Part shown: positions 1-8,452 of the stretch, piece after piece | How the letters are laid out: each line of letters opens with the position of its first letter | How positions within the stretch are numbered: position 1 is the stretch's first letter | Assembly: GCA_905214465.1 (NCBI GenBank) | Contig: CAJMMD010000012.1 | Span: 1-64,000 of the forward strand | Length of the DNA stretch: 64,000 bases | Reading direction: 5' to 3' | Origin: an uncultured bacterium | GTDB taxonomy: Bacteria; Actinomycetota; Coriobacteriia; Coriobacteriales; Coriobacteriaceae | Position numbers and translations under genes: made by a program | The notes under the pieces: generated by a model | Seen by the model: only the letters and a program-made list of their open reading frames with translations | Database searches by the model: none | What the model was told of the DNA's origin: nothing

Positions 1-137
1 GACCGCTCCGCTGCCGGTTTTTCTCTGTTTCTATCGCAATGTAAAAAAGTTGATACACAGACTTTTGGTATTTTGCTTGTAAAACAAGAAAAACACCGTC
101 CCCGCAGCTCTCAGGTCTGCAAAAACAGTGCTTTCGA

Positions 138-210
138 TGCGCCTTCAGGGACTCGAACCCTGGACAAATAGATTAAGAGTCTACTGCTCTACCAACTGAG
201 CTAAAGGCGC
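138..210 (-). tRNA. tRNA-Lys (anticodon CUU)
   Basis: The minus strand folds into a full cloverleaf: a seven-pair acceptor stem (GCGCCTT with AAGGCGC), a D-arm containing AGCTCAGTTGGTAGAGC, an anticodon stem GTAGA/TCTAT around the loop CTCTTAA, and a T-arm containing GGTTCGAGTCC. Anticodon CTT reads the lysine codon AAG. The discriminator base is A at 138, and the next bases are not CCA, so CCA must be added after transcription. Confidence 0.95.
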
Positions 211-265
211 TTACTTTTGTTTTTCTGTGTTTCATTGGATGATCCACTCGCTGAACACAAATAAG

Positions 266-294
266 ATTATAAAGGATTCTGCCGAAAAAAGCAA
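266..294 (-). promoter_or_regulatory. Sigma-70 promoter for tRNA-Lys
   Basis: On the minus strand TTGCTT (294-289) and TATAAT (271-266) are separated by exactly 17 bp. The -10 box lies about 55 bp upstream of the tRNA 5' end, as expected for a single-tRNA transcription unit with a short leader. Confidence 0.7.
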
Positions 295-680
295 CCTTTT
301 TTTCACTGTTTCTTTACTTTTGTTAAAAACAGCGAAAACAGGTCTTATAATTCTATTAAATTTCACAATTTTTTCGTATATTTCCGTTTGTTTCGATGAC
401 GGCTCCAATGGCAGCCGAACCTACTTCCGTTTCTTATCTTTCTTTTTCAAAAGCTTCTCCAGCTCCTGCATGGATTTCTGGATTTTATAAAGACAGCCGC
501 TGCCGGCATATTTATTCTGATAGCAGAAATCCTGGAGTTTCTGCTGAAGGAAACCTGATTTTCTGATCAAACTTCTTCTCCACTTTCCGGCGTACCGGAC
601 ACGGGCACCGGAAAAGTTCTTTTTCTTCTATATTATACAGGGAATGTCAAAAATGACCAGAAAATAGCTTGTTTTAGCCA
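295..680. other. Gene-free stretch between tRNA-Lys and MATE gene
   Basis: No convincing gene is seen. A plus-strand reading frame (227-490) has no ribosome site and overlaps the tRNA promoter. A lysine-rich minus-strand frame (421-627) stays open for 68 sense codons, but its only ATG leaves 16 codons. A TATAAT hexamer on the minus strand at 632-637 might be a promoter but has no good -35 partner. Confidence 0.5.
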
Positions 681-709
681 TTGTTTTCCCATTTTCTTTC
701 CGCTATAAT
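681..709 (+). promoter_or_regulatory. Sigma-70 promoter for the MATE gene
   Basis: TTGTTT at 681-686 and a perfect TATAAT at 704-709 are 17 bp apart. They sit about 40 bp before the start codon at 748, with the ribosome site TGGGGG at 735-740 between. Confidence 0.75.
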
Positions 710-747
710 ACAGCAAAAACTACTATTTATACTTTGGGGGAATTTTT

Positions 748-2115
748 ATGAAAACACGAATGAATTTTAAGGATGAATTTTACCAGAAACTAAAACTCCT
801 CGTCCTTCCGATTGCGATCCAGAATTTTATGCTGGCTCTCGTCAGCGCAACGGATGCGATCATGCTGGGCTGGATTGATCAGACTTCGTTGTCTGCTGTT
901 TCACTGGCCGGACAGGTGCAGTTTGTTTTGAGCCTTTTTATCTCAGGCATCGCGGCGGGCGCCGGTATTATGGCAGCGCAGTACTGGGGGAAACAGGATG
1001 CCGCTTCGATCGAAAAAGTGATTCCGATCGCACTTCGCACCAACCTGCTGTTCTCCGGCCTGTTTACCATCCTTGCCGGTTTCTGTCCCGAAATGCTGAT
1101 GCGCATCTTTACAAATGATGCGGCCCTGGTTGCAAGCGGAAGCCAGTATTTACGCGCTGTTGCACTCTCCTACGTACTCTGCGGTATTTCGCAGGTCTAT
1201 CTGATCCTGCTGAAAAACACCGGTCATGCAGCAGTCAGCTCCCGCATCAGTTCCACTGCGGTTGTACTGAACATCATTTTAAATGCCATCCTCATCTACG
1301 GTCTTTGCGGTGCTCCGGCACTTGGGATCCGCGGAGCAGCTTATGCAACGGTAGCTGCCCGCGTTGTGGAACTGATCTGGGCTTATCTCGAGACAAAGAA
1401 ACCGGAGCGTGTACGGATTCTCTGGAACCGCCTCTTCTCTTCCGCAGGGAAAATACTTTCAGAAGACTTCTGGCGCTACACGCTTCCCGTGCTTGCGGCC
1501 TCCCTCGTCTGGGGAATTGCCTACGTTCTGTACTCCGTTATCATGGGCCACATGGGAAGCGATGCTGTTGCAGCAAACTCGATTACCTCGATTGCAAAGA
1601 GCCTCCTCTCCTGCCTGATCCGCGGTGTGAGCGGCGGTGCCGGTGTTCTGATCGGAAACCTGCTCGGTGCAGATGAACTCGAGAAAGCACGCGAATACGG
1701 CGGCCGCCTGACGCATCTTGCAATTGCCATCGGCGTTGTGACCGGCGGTCTTCTGATGTTGATCTCTCCTGCAATCGTCCACTTCGCTCCGCTTACCGAT
1801 ACCGCGGCAGAATATCTGCAGTACATGCTTCTCTTCTGCGGTCTGAACTTGATGGCACAGTCGGTCAACACCACCGTTCTCGACGGCATCTTCTGTGCCG
1901 GCGGCGATGCGAAATTCGATATGCAGGGAAATATCGGCGCGATGTGGTGCTTTTCCGTACCGCTTGGTTTCCTCGCCGCGTTCTGGCTGAAGCTGCCGGT
2001 CATGGTTGTCTACTGTATCGTAAACCTCGATGAGATCGTGAAACTGCCTGCGGTTTATCTTCATTATAAAAAATACGTCTGGGTACGCAACATCACCCGC
2101 GATATCGAAGAATAA
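748..2115 (+). CDS. MATE family multidrug/cation antiporter
   Basis: This 455-residue integral membrane protein belongs to the MATE (multi antimicrobial extrusion) family, which exports drugs or metabolites across the cytoplasmic membrane in exchange for Na+ or H+. Two homologous halves of about six membrane spans are visible. The first half contains a family-typical stretch, ATDAIMLGWID, near residues 35-45. The second half starts near residue 240 with LPVLAASLVWGIAYVLYSVI. Length is normal for the family. The start at 748 follows TGGGGG by seven bases and its own promoter. It is monocistronic, with a strong hairpin after the stop. The exported substrate cannot be told from sequence. Confidence 0.9.
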   Translation: MKTRMNFKDEFYQKLKLLVLPIAIQNFMLALVSATDAIMLGWIDQTSLSAVSLAGQVQFVLSLFISGIAAGAGIMAAQYWGKQDAASIEKVIPIALRTNLLFSGLFTILAGFCPEMLMRIFTNDAALVASGSQYLRAVALSYVLCGISQVYLILLKNTGHAAVSSRISSTAVVLNIILNAILIYGLCGAPALGIRGAAYATVAARVVELIWAYLETKKPERVRILWNRLFSSAGKILSEDFWRYTLPVLAASLVWGIAYVLYSVIMGHMGSDAVAANSITSIAKSLLSCLIRGVSGGAGVLIGNLLGADELEKAREYGGRLTHLAIAIGVVTGGLLMLISPAIVHFAPLTDTAAEYLQYMLLFCGLNLMAQSVNTTVLDGIFCAGGDAKFDMQGNIGAMWCFSVPLGFLAAFWLKLPVMVVYCIVNLDEIVKLPAVYLHYKKYVWVRNITRDIEE

Positions 2116-2130
2116 TTGCCGAACTATAAA

Positions 2131-2187
2131 ATCCCCTGCGGAAAATCCAAACCGAATGGATTTCCCGCAGGGGATTTCGTTCTTTTA
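2131..2187. terminator. Bidirectional intrinsic terminator between MATE gene and nrdD
   Basis: ATCCCCTGCGG at 2131-2141 pairs perfectly with the arm ending at 2175. A second stem segment of seven bases (one mismatch) continues inward to a loop at about 2149-2157. A T-rich run follows on the plus strand (to 2187) and AT-rich sequence follows on the minus strand. It lies between the convergent stops at 2115 and 2213 and can serve both genes. Confidence 0.85.
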
Positions 2188-2212
2188 TCGTATTACAAAT
2201 ATCGCAATGATT

Positions 2213-4348
2213 TTACATCGATTTTCTCTCTGCAATTTCCGCCATCTTTGCTTCATTCAGACGTGTGTCGCCATGGACACGGCTGTAGGAAAGATAGCCG
2301 TTCATACGGTCGATCTTTGTCAGGTTCTTGGAACCGCAGACCGGGCAGACATCCATGTCGAGTTCCTGGTGGCCGCAGTCATCGCAGTAAGCCAGGGACA
2401 GGTTGACGCCCTCGTAGTAGCCGAGCTCCATTGCACGCTCGATCAGGGTCTTGATCGCACCTTTGTTGTAGCCGACCGGGTAGCGCACATACTGGATTTT
2501 TCCGCCGTTGCAGAGCTCCCAGAAACGTCCCTCGAGATCCTGTTTCTGGATCGGGGTGATGTCCTCGGTTACGTGGCAGTGGAAACTGTTGCTCACATAC
2601 GGGCGGTCCGAAACGTTGCGGACGATGCCGTACTGTTTGCGGAACTGCTCTATCTGCAGGCCGCACAGGGATTCTGCCGGTGTGCCGTAGATCGCATAGA
2701 GGATGCCGTCCTCTTTCTTAAACTCGGCAACCTTGTCGTTGATATATTTCAGCGTGTCAAGTGCGAACTGTCCGTCCTCAACAAGAGATTTTCCGTTGTA
2801 CAGCTCCTGCAGCTCGTTCAGCGCCGTGATACCGAACGATGCGGTCATCGGCTTTAACAGCGGGCGGATCTTGTCGGACGGTTTTAAGTGGCCGCCGTAG
2901 AAACCTCCCTCACAGTAAGCCAGCGGGTTCGTGGATGCACGCATCTCGCCGAGGTAATCGTAGGTCCGTTTGTGCAGATCGCGGATCATCTCGAGGTAGA
3001 AATCAAGCACTTCGTGGAAATCGCGGTTCTCGGAACGGGATTTTGCCAGGATCATCGGAAGATGAAGGGAAACGGCTCCGATGTTGAAACGTCCGACAAA
3101 GACCGGTTTGTCGTTCTCATCTGCCGGCTCCATGCCTCCGCGCTCGTACCACGGGCTAAGGAAAGCACGGCATCCCATCGGGCTGATGACTCTCTTGTAT
3201 TTCTTGTACATCTCGGCGATGTAGCCCTCGCCGCTCATCGACAGCCAGTCCGGATACATGGTTTTAGAGGAACAGTCAAGTCCTGCCTCAAAGACATCTT
3301 CTGCGATGCCGCCCTCTCCGTGAATTGCCTTGTCATATAAGAAGACGATTTTCGGGAAGAGCACCGGCTTTTTGTGGCCTTTCTTGCCCTGTCCGTTTTT
3401 GTGGACCTCAAGAAGGGAGATGGAAATCATCTTCTCGAACATGCTCGTTCCAAGGCCGAGGGTCACGGTAACGAACGGATAATCACCGCGGGAAGATCCA
3501 ACAGTGTTCAGTTTATACTCAATTCCCTGCCATCCCTGATCGCACTCTCTTCTTACTTTGTCGATCGCATACTCGATGGCTTTCTCCTGTGCACCCTCCC
3601 AGGATGCGTCGGTATATTTCAGGAACTCTTTTACGTAGTAATCGTAGCTCTTCTGTGCGTACGGAGCAAGGATCTTGTCCACCTCCGGCACGGTAAAGCC
3701 GCCGTACTGCTGTGCAGCGGTGCTGAGGACGATATCGCCCATGACATCAAATGCGGTGTCGAGTGTCTTCGGCTCGTTGTACCAGACATTTCCCATCTCG
3801 AAACCGCCTTTTAAAACGTTTCCGACATCGAACAGACAGCAGTTCATGGTATCGAGACGTGCGGACTGGTCGTGGATGTAGATGTAACCGTCCTTACAGG
3901 CCTGCAGCTCGTTGCGGTTCATGAAGAACTTGCGGTACAGCTCTTTGTTCAGCTCGTTGAAAATCAGGCTTCGCTTCGTTGCAACGAGGGCGCTGTCGGT
4001 GTTGGCATTGCTCTTGTCGCCGATGTAGCGGATGGACTGGCTCTTCGTGTAGACCTCGTCCATCATATGGATAAAATCAGTTTTGTAATTGCGGTAATCG
4101 CGGTAGCTTTTTGCCACAGCCGGGTTTACTTTTTCGAGTGCTCCCTCCACGATATTGTGCATATCGCTGATCGGAATTTCGGTCTTTCCAAGGGAATATA
4201 CGTGCTCGGTTGCGAACTTACAGATAAAGTCAATCTCCTGCTGTGAGAAGGTATACAGGATTCTCTGTGCGGATTTATTTACGGCACGGACGATCTTCTG
4301 CGCGTCGAATTCTTCTTTGGTGCCGTCCTTTTTGATAATATAAACCAT
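2213..4348 (-). CDS. nrdD: Anaerobic (class III) ribonucleoside-triphosphate reductase
   Basis: NrdD reduces ribonucleoside triphosphates to deoxyribonucleotides without oxygen, using a glycyl radical installed by the activase NrdG. The 711-residue product starts with an ATP-cone (roughly residues 1-90, IIKKDGTKEEFDAQKI), followed by the glycyl-radical barrel. The C-terminal zinc ribbon has CDDCGH and CPVCGS, and the radical-loop glycine lies in RMNGY close to the C terminus. The start chosen is the ATG at 4348, preceded by GGAGGACACCACA; an upstream in-frame start would add 15 residues but lacks this site. nrdG is not adjacent and must lie elsewhere. NrdR-type boxes upstream indicate repression by NrdR. 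Confidence 0.95.
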   Translation of the reverse strand: MVYIIKKDGTKEEFDAQKIVRAVNKSAQRILYTFSQQEIDFICKFATEHVYSLGKTEIPISDMHNIVEGALEKVNPAVAKSYRDYRNYKTDFIHMMDEVYTKSQSIRYIGDKSNANTDSALVATKRSLIFNELNKELYRKFFMNRNELQACKDGYIYIHDQSARLDTMNCCLFDVGNVLKGGFEMGNVWYNEPKTLDTAFDVMGDIVLSTAAQQYGGFTVPEVDKILAPYAQKSYDYYVKEFLKYTDASWEGAQEKAIEYAIDKVRRECDQGWQGIEYKLNTVGSSRGDYPFVTVTLGLGTSMFEKMISISLLEVHKNGQGKKGHKKPVLFPKIVFLYDKAIHGEGGIAEDVFEAGLDCSSKTMYPDWLSMSGEGYIAEMYKKYKRVISPMGCRAFLSPWYERGGMEPADENDKPVFVGRFNIGAVSLHLPMILAKSRSENRDFHEVLDFYLEMIRDLHKRTYDYLGEMRASTNPLAYCEGGFYGGHLKPSDKIRPLLKPMTASFGITALNELQELYNGKSLVEDGQFALDTLKYINDKVAEFKKEDGILYAIYGTPAESLCGLQIEQFRKQYGIVRNVSDRPYVSNSFHCHVTEDITPIQKQDLEGRFWELCNGGKIQYVRYPVGYNKGAIKTLIERAMELGYYEGVNLSLAYCDDCGHQELDMDVCPVCGSKNLTKIDRMNGYLSYSRVHGDTRLNEAKMAEIAERKSM

Positions 4349-4368
4349 TGTGGTGTCCTCCAATTCAA

Positions 4369-4426
4369 ACACTATATCTTGTGTGTCCCCCACCCTTTTC
4401 TTGTAGCGGGCACCACATATTGTAGC
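4369..4426 (-). promoter_or_regulatory. Two NrdR-box-like operators upstream of nrdD
   Basis: The sequence ACACTATATCTTGTGT at 4369-4384 fits the palindromic 16-bp NrdR box (ACAC, AT-rich centre, GTGT). A second, weaker copy (CACCACATATTGTAGC, 4411-4426) lies 42 bp further upstream, about four helical turns centre to centre, matching the usual paired arrangement. NrdR is the known nucleotide-sensing repressor of nrd genes. The first box is convincing; the second is partial. Confidence 0.7.
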
Positions 4427-4519
4427 ATGTTTCTTTTGAAAAGAAAAGGCATTTCCTGTAAGTTTTTATTTTCAGAATATTGCATACTGCTCTTTCGTGC
4501 AGACAGAAATCTGCATTTT

Positions 4520-5368
4520 TCAAATTCGTTCTGCAAGCGTTCCTTCAAAAACGGTCTCGGCCGGGCCGGTCAGAAGGACCTTATTTTTCGTCCGGTCCCA
4601 TGTAACGAAAAGCCTGCCGCCGCGCAGTTCTACGGCAGTTTCTCCCTCCGAAACACAGCCGGAAAGCATCGCCGCGACGGCTGCCGCACACGCTCCCGTT
4701 CCGCAGGACAGCGTTTCACCGCTCCCACGTTCCCAGACTCTCATTTTTATTGTGTGTTGATCTAAAGTCTGGATAAACTCTGTATTGATACGGTCCGGGA
4801 AGCAGGAAAGGTGTTCAAAAGCGGAACCGGTCTTTGCAATGGATATTTTTTCCACATCTTCCACCGGAATCACCGCATGCGGATTTCCCATCGAAAGGCA
4901 GGTCATCGTATAATTTTCCCCGCACACGGTAATTTTATGCTCCAGCACATATTCCCCCAGAGAAACAACGGGGATCTGTGCGGCGCGGAATTCCGGCGTT
5001 CCCATCTCCACTGTCACCTGACAGATCTTATTCGGATTCTCCCCCGTCTGCAGATGAATCACACGGTTTCCGCTGCCGGTTTCGATAGTCAGCGTCGTTT
5101 TTCTCGTCAGCCCATGCTCGTACACGTATTTTCCCACACAGCGGATGCCGTTGCCGCACATCGCGCCCTTCGAGCCGTCGGCGTTGTACATTTCCATCGA
5201 AAAATCTGCTGTTTTGGATGCCCCGATCAGAATCAGCCCGTCCGCGCCGATGCCGAAATGGCGGTCACTTACCGCTTTTGCCAGCCGTCCCGGACTCTCC
5301 ACCCGCTCCTCCATGGCATTTACATAGATATAATCATTTCCGCAGCCCTGCATTTTTGTAAAACGCAT
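4520..5368 (-). CDS. dapF: Diaminopimelate epimerase
   Basis: DapF converts LL- to meso-diaminopimelate, the direct precursor of lysine and of the peptidoglycan cross-linking residue. The 282-residue protein shows the N-terminal GCGNDY signature, the first active-site cysteine in AMCGNGIRC (about residues 73-81) and the second in SCGTGACAAA near residue 220. These are the two catalytic thiols of the PLP-independent epimerases. Length is normal. The ATG at 5368 follows TGGGAGGAGGCTGTGT. It lies upstream of nrdD on the same strand, but the 170-bp gap with NrdR boxes suggests separate control. Confidence 0.95.
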   Translation of the reverse strand: MRFTKMQGCGNDYIYVNAMEERVESPGRLAKAVSDRHFGIGADGLILIGASKTADFSMEMYNADGSKGAMCGNGIRCVGKYVYEHGLTRKTTLTIETGSGNRVIHLQTGENPNKICQVTVEMGTPEFRAAQIPVVSLGEYVLEHKITVCGENYTMTCLSMGNPHAVIPVEDVEKISIAKTGSAFEHLSCFPDRINTEFIQTLDQHTIKMRVWERGSGETLSCGTGACAAAVAAMLSGCVSEGETAVELRGGRLFVTWDRTKNKVLLTGPAETVFEGTLAERI

Positions 5369-5470
5369 ACACAGCCTCCTCCCAGACTTCTGCCCTTTCC
5401 AGTTCCTTACTAAATATGTATTCCGTACCGCGCTTTTGAAAAACCATTTTTCTCAAATCCGCTTCAGACA

Positions 5471-5499
5471 TTGGAAAACGAAGCGGAATGTGATAGAAT
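5471..5499 (+). promoter_or_regulatory. Sigma-70 promoter for the 5574 lipoprotein gene
   Basis: TTGGAA (5471-5476) and TAGAAT (5494-5499) are separated by 17 bp. They lie about 75 bp upstream of the start codon, leaving an AT-rich leader that ends in the strong ribosome site GAGGAGG. Confidence 0.65.
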
Positions 5500-5573
5500 A
5501 GGGGGAACTGATATCGTTACTTACATGAAGTAACTCTCAAATATTTTTAACCATTTATTATGAGGAGGTTTTG

Positions 5574-6899
5574 ATGAAAAAATACCGTTGGGTTTTAACA
5601 GCAGTATTTGCCGCTTTCCTCGTGGGAACGAGCGGCTGCGGAAAGAAAACAGAAACGATTCCGATCACAACCATCAGTCAGAGTACCGACGATGACGACC
5701 CCAAAGACAATCTGGCGGCCTCCGGCGATTCCGATGAGATTCCGGAATACGATGTGGATCTCTCGAAGAACCTGAACAGTTTTCAGCTTGCCATCTGGGG
5801 CGATACATACGAAGTTCCGGAATCCTACGCGGATTTTACAGCGCTTGGCTGGGTCTACAGCGGCGACGACACAAAGGAAATCCAGCCGGAATCCTTCTCA
5901 GAGGGCGAAAGCTTTGAAAAGGACGGAAACCAGATTACCGTCGATATTGCCAATCCGGACACCACGGCAAAGCCAGTGGCGGAATGCCTGATCGGAGGCA
6001 TTCACATCGATACCTCGACCGCTGAGGGTCAGAATATCTATGTCGGCCTGCCGAACGGCGTCACTCTGCAGCAGTCGCTGATGGAGGATGTGGAAAGCAT
6101 CTACGGTGTGCCAAAGGACCGTTATGAGGCCGATACCTCTGTGCAGTTCACGTATGAATACGGGCTGTACCAGACGATCACGCTCGGCTTCGATAACGAA
6201 ACGGGAATTCTGTATTCCCTCGATATGCAGAACTTTACGACCACGGCTGATGCAGAAGCGCTCGATGGTGTCAGCGATGCCACAACACCGGAAGTGGAGG
6301 CCTACCAGGCACCGGAAGCCGACAGCAGTAAAATCAACGACTGGACCGTCCGCTTTGACGATGTACTCTATCATCTTCCCGTTCCGGTCAGTGAACTTCT
6401 GGACCACGACTGGACCGTCAATACGAAAGAGTCCGATACGGCCGTTTTAAACGGAAAATACGGCTACGTCACGCTGGAAAAGGGCGGTCAGAAGCTTTAC
6501 TGCACCGTACATAATTACGGCGCGGAGGCGACGACAGTACGCAACTGTTTTGTTACTTCGCTGTACGGCGATCTCGATACGACAAAGATTCCGATTTCAA
6601 TCACAAACGGCATCACGCTCGGCACTTCCGAGAGCGATTTTCTGGCGAAGGCAGGGGATGCCAAATCAGAAAAAACGGAAAAAGAGGATAGTAACCTGAC
6701 ACTCTACACATTCTATAGTGATGACGAAAAGCTGGACTACACTGAAATCGGCATCGACAACGATCTGAAGCTGGTACGCAGCATCAAGGTGGTTCACAAC
6801 CAGCCGGAAGCGCCGGAAGAAGAAGCCAAAAAAACTTCCGCGGAAGATTCATCTTCCGTTTCCGACAGTCAGGAACCGTCCGAAACACCGGCTCCGTAA
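5574..6899 (+). CDS. Putative lipoprotein of unknown function
   Basis: No known family is recognised. The first 22 residues form a lipoprotein signal peptide (KKYRW, a hydrophobic core, then lipobox VGTSGC with Cys22), so the protein should be anchored on the outer face of the cytoplasmic membrane. An Asp/Glu-rich linker follows, then about 370 residues of acidic, mostly soluble sequence. Two similar segments are suggested by NSFQLAIWGDTYEVP near residue 62 and NDWTVRFDDVLYHLPVP near residue 257, each followed by a TxGxxxSDxxxKxG-like region, so an internal duplication is likely. The tail is rich in Ser, Glu and Pro. The ATG at 5574 is chosen because GAGGAGG ends five bases before it; the TTG just upstream is less likely. 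Confidence 0.75.
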   Translation: MKKYRWVLTAVFAAFLVGTSGCGKKTETIPITTISQSTDDDDPKDNLAASGDSDEIPEYDVDLSKNLNSFQLAIWGDTYEVPESYADFTALGWVYSGDDTKEIQPESFSEGESFEKDGNQITVDIANPDTTAKPVAECLIGGIHIDTSTAEGQNIYVGLPNGVTLQQSLMEDVESIYGVPKDRYEADTSVQFTYEYGLYQTITLGFDNETGILYSLDMQNFTTTADAEALDGVSDATTPEVEAYQAPEADSSKINDWTVRFDDVLYHLPVPVSELLDHDWTVNTKESDTAVLNGKYGYVTLEKGGQKLYCTVHNYGAEATTVRNCFVTSLYGDLDTTKIPISITNGITLGTSESDFLAKAGDAKSEKTEKEDSNLTLYTFYSDDEKLDYTEIGIDNDLKLVRSIKVVHNQPEAPEEEAKKTSAEDSSSVSDSQEPSETPAP

Positions 6900-6958
6900 C
6901 GATACTTTCAGAAAAATGGCTACATGGCAGCTTACTACAGACGAAAACGAGGATTTTT

Positions 6959-7879
6959 ATGGAAAACTTATACGACGTTATCATCATCGGCTCCGGCCCG
7001 GCGGGTCTTTCTGCCGCGATTTATGCGAAACGCGCAAAGCTCTCCTCTCTTACGATTGAGGCAAACTTTGCAAGCGGCGGCCAGGTGCTGAATACCTATG
7101 AAGTAGACAACTATCCCGGCCTTCCGGGCATCAGCGGCATGGATCTCGGAAGCACGCTGCGCGCACACGCTGAAAAAATGGGCGCGGAATTTTCCCGTGA
7201 GCGTGTGAAGGAGCTTGTTCTTGACGAAGAGATCAAGATTGTCCGCACGAGAAAAAATGAGTATCATGCCAAAACGGTCATTCTTGCAACCGGTGCGGAG
7301 CACCGCGCGTTAAATGTACCTGGTGAAAAGGAGCTCTCCGGCATGGGCGTCTCTTACTGTGCAACGTGTGACGGCGCATTTTTCAAAGACAAAACCGTTG
7401 CCGTTATCGGCGGCGGCGATGTCGCCGTGGAGGATGCGATTTTCCTTGCCAGAACGTGCAAAAAGGTTTACGTGATCCACCGCCGCGATGAACTGCGGGC
7501 AGCCGGTGTTCTCCAGGATGCACTGCTGGCACTGCCGAATGTGGAAATGGTGTGGGATACGGTTGTGGATTCCATCGAAGGAAACGAGATGGTGTCCGGC
7601 GTGAAGGTAACGAACAAAAAGGCAGGGGAAGCCGGTGTGATCACGGTAGACGGCGTGTTTATTGCCGTCGGCATCGTTCCGGTCTCCGCACTGATCGCAG
7701 GCACCGTAGAAACCGATGAGGCTGGCTACATCAAAGCCGGCGAGGACGGTGTGACGAGCGTGCCGGGCGTGTTCGCCGCAGGCGATGTCCGCACGAAGCA
7801 GCTCCGTCAGATCATCACTGCAGCCGCCGACGGCGCGAACTGTGTGACTTCGGTAGAGAAATATCTGATCAGCCACTGA
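6959..7879 (+). CDS. trxB: Thioredoxin reductase
   Basis: TrxB passes electrons from NADPH through FAD to thioredoxin in the cytoplasm. The 306-residue product has the FAD-binding GSGPAGLSAAIYAKRA (about residues 11-26), the redox pair in CATCDG (about residues 135-140), the nucleotide-binding GGGDVAVEDAIFLA (about 152-165), and the C-terminal FAD motif FAAGDVR. Length and motif order are typical of low-molecular-weight TrxB. GAGGA precedes the ATG by five bases. It lies 59 bp after the lipoprotein gene on the same strand and may be cotranscribed. A strong terminator follows. Thioredoxin itself is not adjacent. Confidence 0.95.
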   Translation: MENLYDVIIIGSGPAGLSAAIYAKRAKLSSLTIEANFASGGQVLNTYEVDNYPGLPGISGMDLGSTLRAHAEKMGAEFSRERVKELVLDEEIKIVRTRKNEYHAKTVILATGAEHRALNVPGEKELSGMGVSYCATCDGAFFKDKTVAVIGGGDVAVEDAIFLARTCKKVYVIHRRDELRAAGVLQDALLALPNVEMVWDTVVDSIEGNEMVSGVKVTNKKAGEAGVITVDGVFIAVGIVPVSALIAGTVETDEAGYIKAGEDGVTSVPGVFAAGDVRTKQLRQIITAAADGANCVTSVEKYLISH

Positions 7880-7903
7880 TGGCTTCTTTCGAATAGAATA
7901 CGG

Positions 7904-7950
7904 CAAAAGCAGGCATTCTTCGTATTGTACGGAGAACTGCCTGCTTTTTT
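7904..7950 (+). terminator. Intrinsic terminator after trxB
   Basis: AAAAGCAGGCA pairs with TGCCTGCTTTT around an inner loop that itself has a TTCT/AGAA pairing, and TTTTTTCTGTTTTT follows. It begins about 25 bp after the trxB stop. Confidence 0.85.
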
Positions 7951-8090
7951 CTGTTTTTCCGTAGTTTCTGAAATCTGAAAAACCTTTCATGTCAGTCGTG
8001 TAAAACTTTAAAACCTCTTTTTGTCGAAATTGCACAAAGAAACCGGTTTTTTCCCACACGGGCCAATTTTATAAACATCCCGTCCACAAG

Positions 8091-8162
8091 TTATCCACAT
8101 AGTTAACCACCGAAAACATGCCTAAAAACAAGTTATACACCGAGTTATCCACATTATCCACG
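8091..8162 (+). promoter_or_regulatory. Cluster of DnaA boxes (origin-like)
   Basis: The plus strand carries perfect DnaA boxes TTATCCACA at 8091-8099 and 8145-8153. Single-mismatch boxes are TTATACACC at 8133-8141 and TTATCCACG at 8154-8162, and TTAACCACC at 8103-8111 is weaker. All point the same way, and the last two are back to back. AT-rich DNA flanks the cluster on both sides (7950-8080 and 8165-8350). No dnaA, dnaN or rpmH gene is in the block, so this may be half of a bipartite origin or a DnaA-titrating/regulatory site. Confidence 0.6.
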
Positions 8163-8383
8163 AAAAACGGTGTTGAAAGCATGTGTTTAAATCTTGCGAA
8201 ATCAGAACGCGTGTTTTGGTCATAACAGAGAAAACCGTTATTTCGCCAAAAGATTTTATAAAGCACTTGACTTTTTAAGTGTCAATCTCTGTTGGTTTTT
8301 GGCTTGAATTGTGTGAATTTTTCGTACAATTTAATATTACATTTTTCGTGTTCTTTTGCTGTTTTTACAATGGCTGCAAAAAG

Positions 8384-8433
8384 AAAATCTCCTGTTCGGA
8401 AAACGATTGTTTCGTTCCCAGACAGGAGATTTT
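8384..8433 (-). terminator. Intrinsic terminator downstream of the truncated ABC ATPase
   Basis: AAAATCTCCTGT and ACAGGAGATTTT form a perfect 12-bp stem, with a partly self-pairing loop. On the minus strand a T-rich run (TTTTCTTTTTG) follows. It starts about 20 bp after the stop of the ATPase gene at 8453. The remainder of the 7950-8450 gap holds only the DnaA-box cluster and AT-rich sequence. Confidence 0.8.
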
Positions 8434-8452
8434 GATTGGATTTTTCTTTGTT

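Noticed and set aside
227..490. 87-residue plus-strand frame next to tRNA-Lys
   Set aside because: No ribosome site, overlaps the tRNA promoter, and its composition is that of random AT-rich DNA.
421..627. Minus-strand frame of 68 sense codons, lysine-rich at its end
   Set aside because: Only 16 codons follow its single ATG and there is no recognisable domain; a TTG start cannot be excluded.
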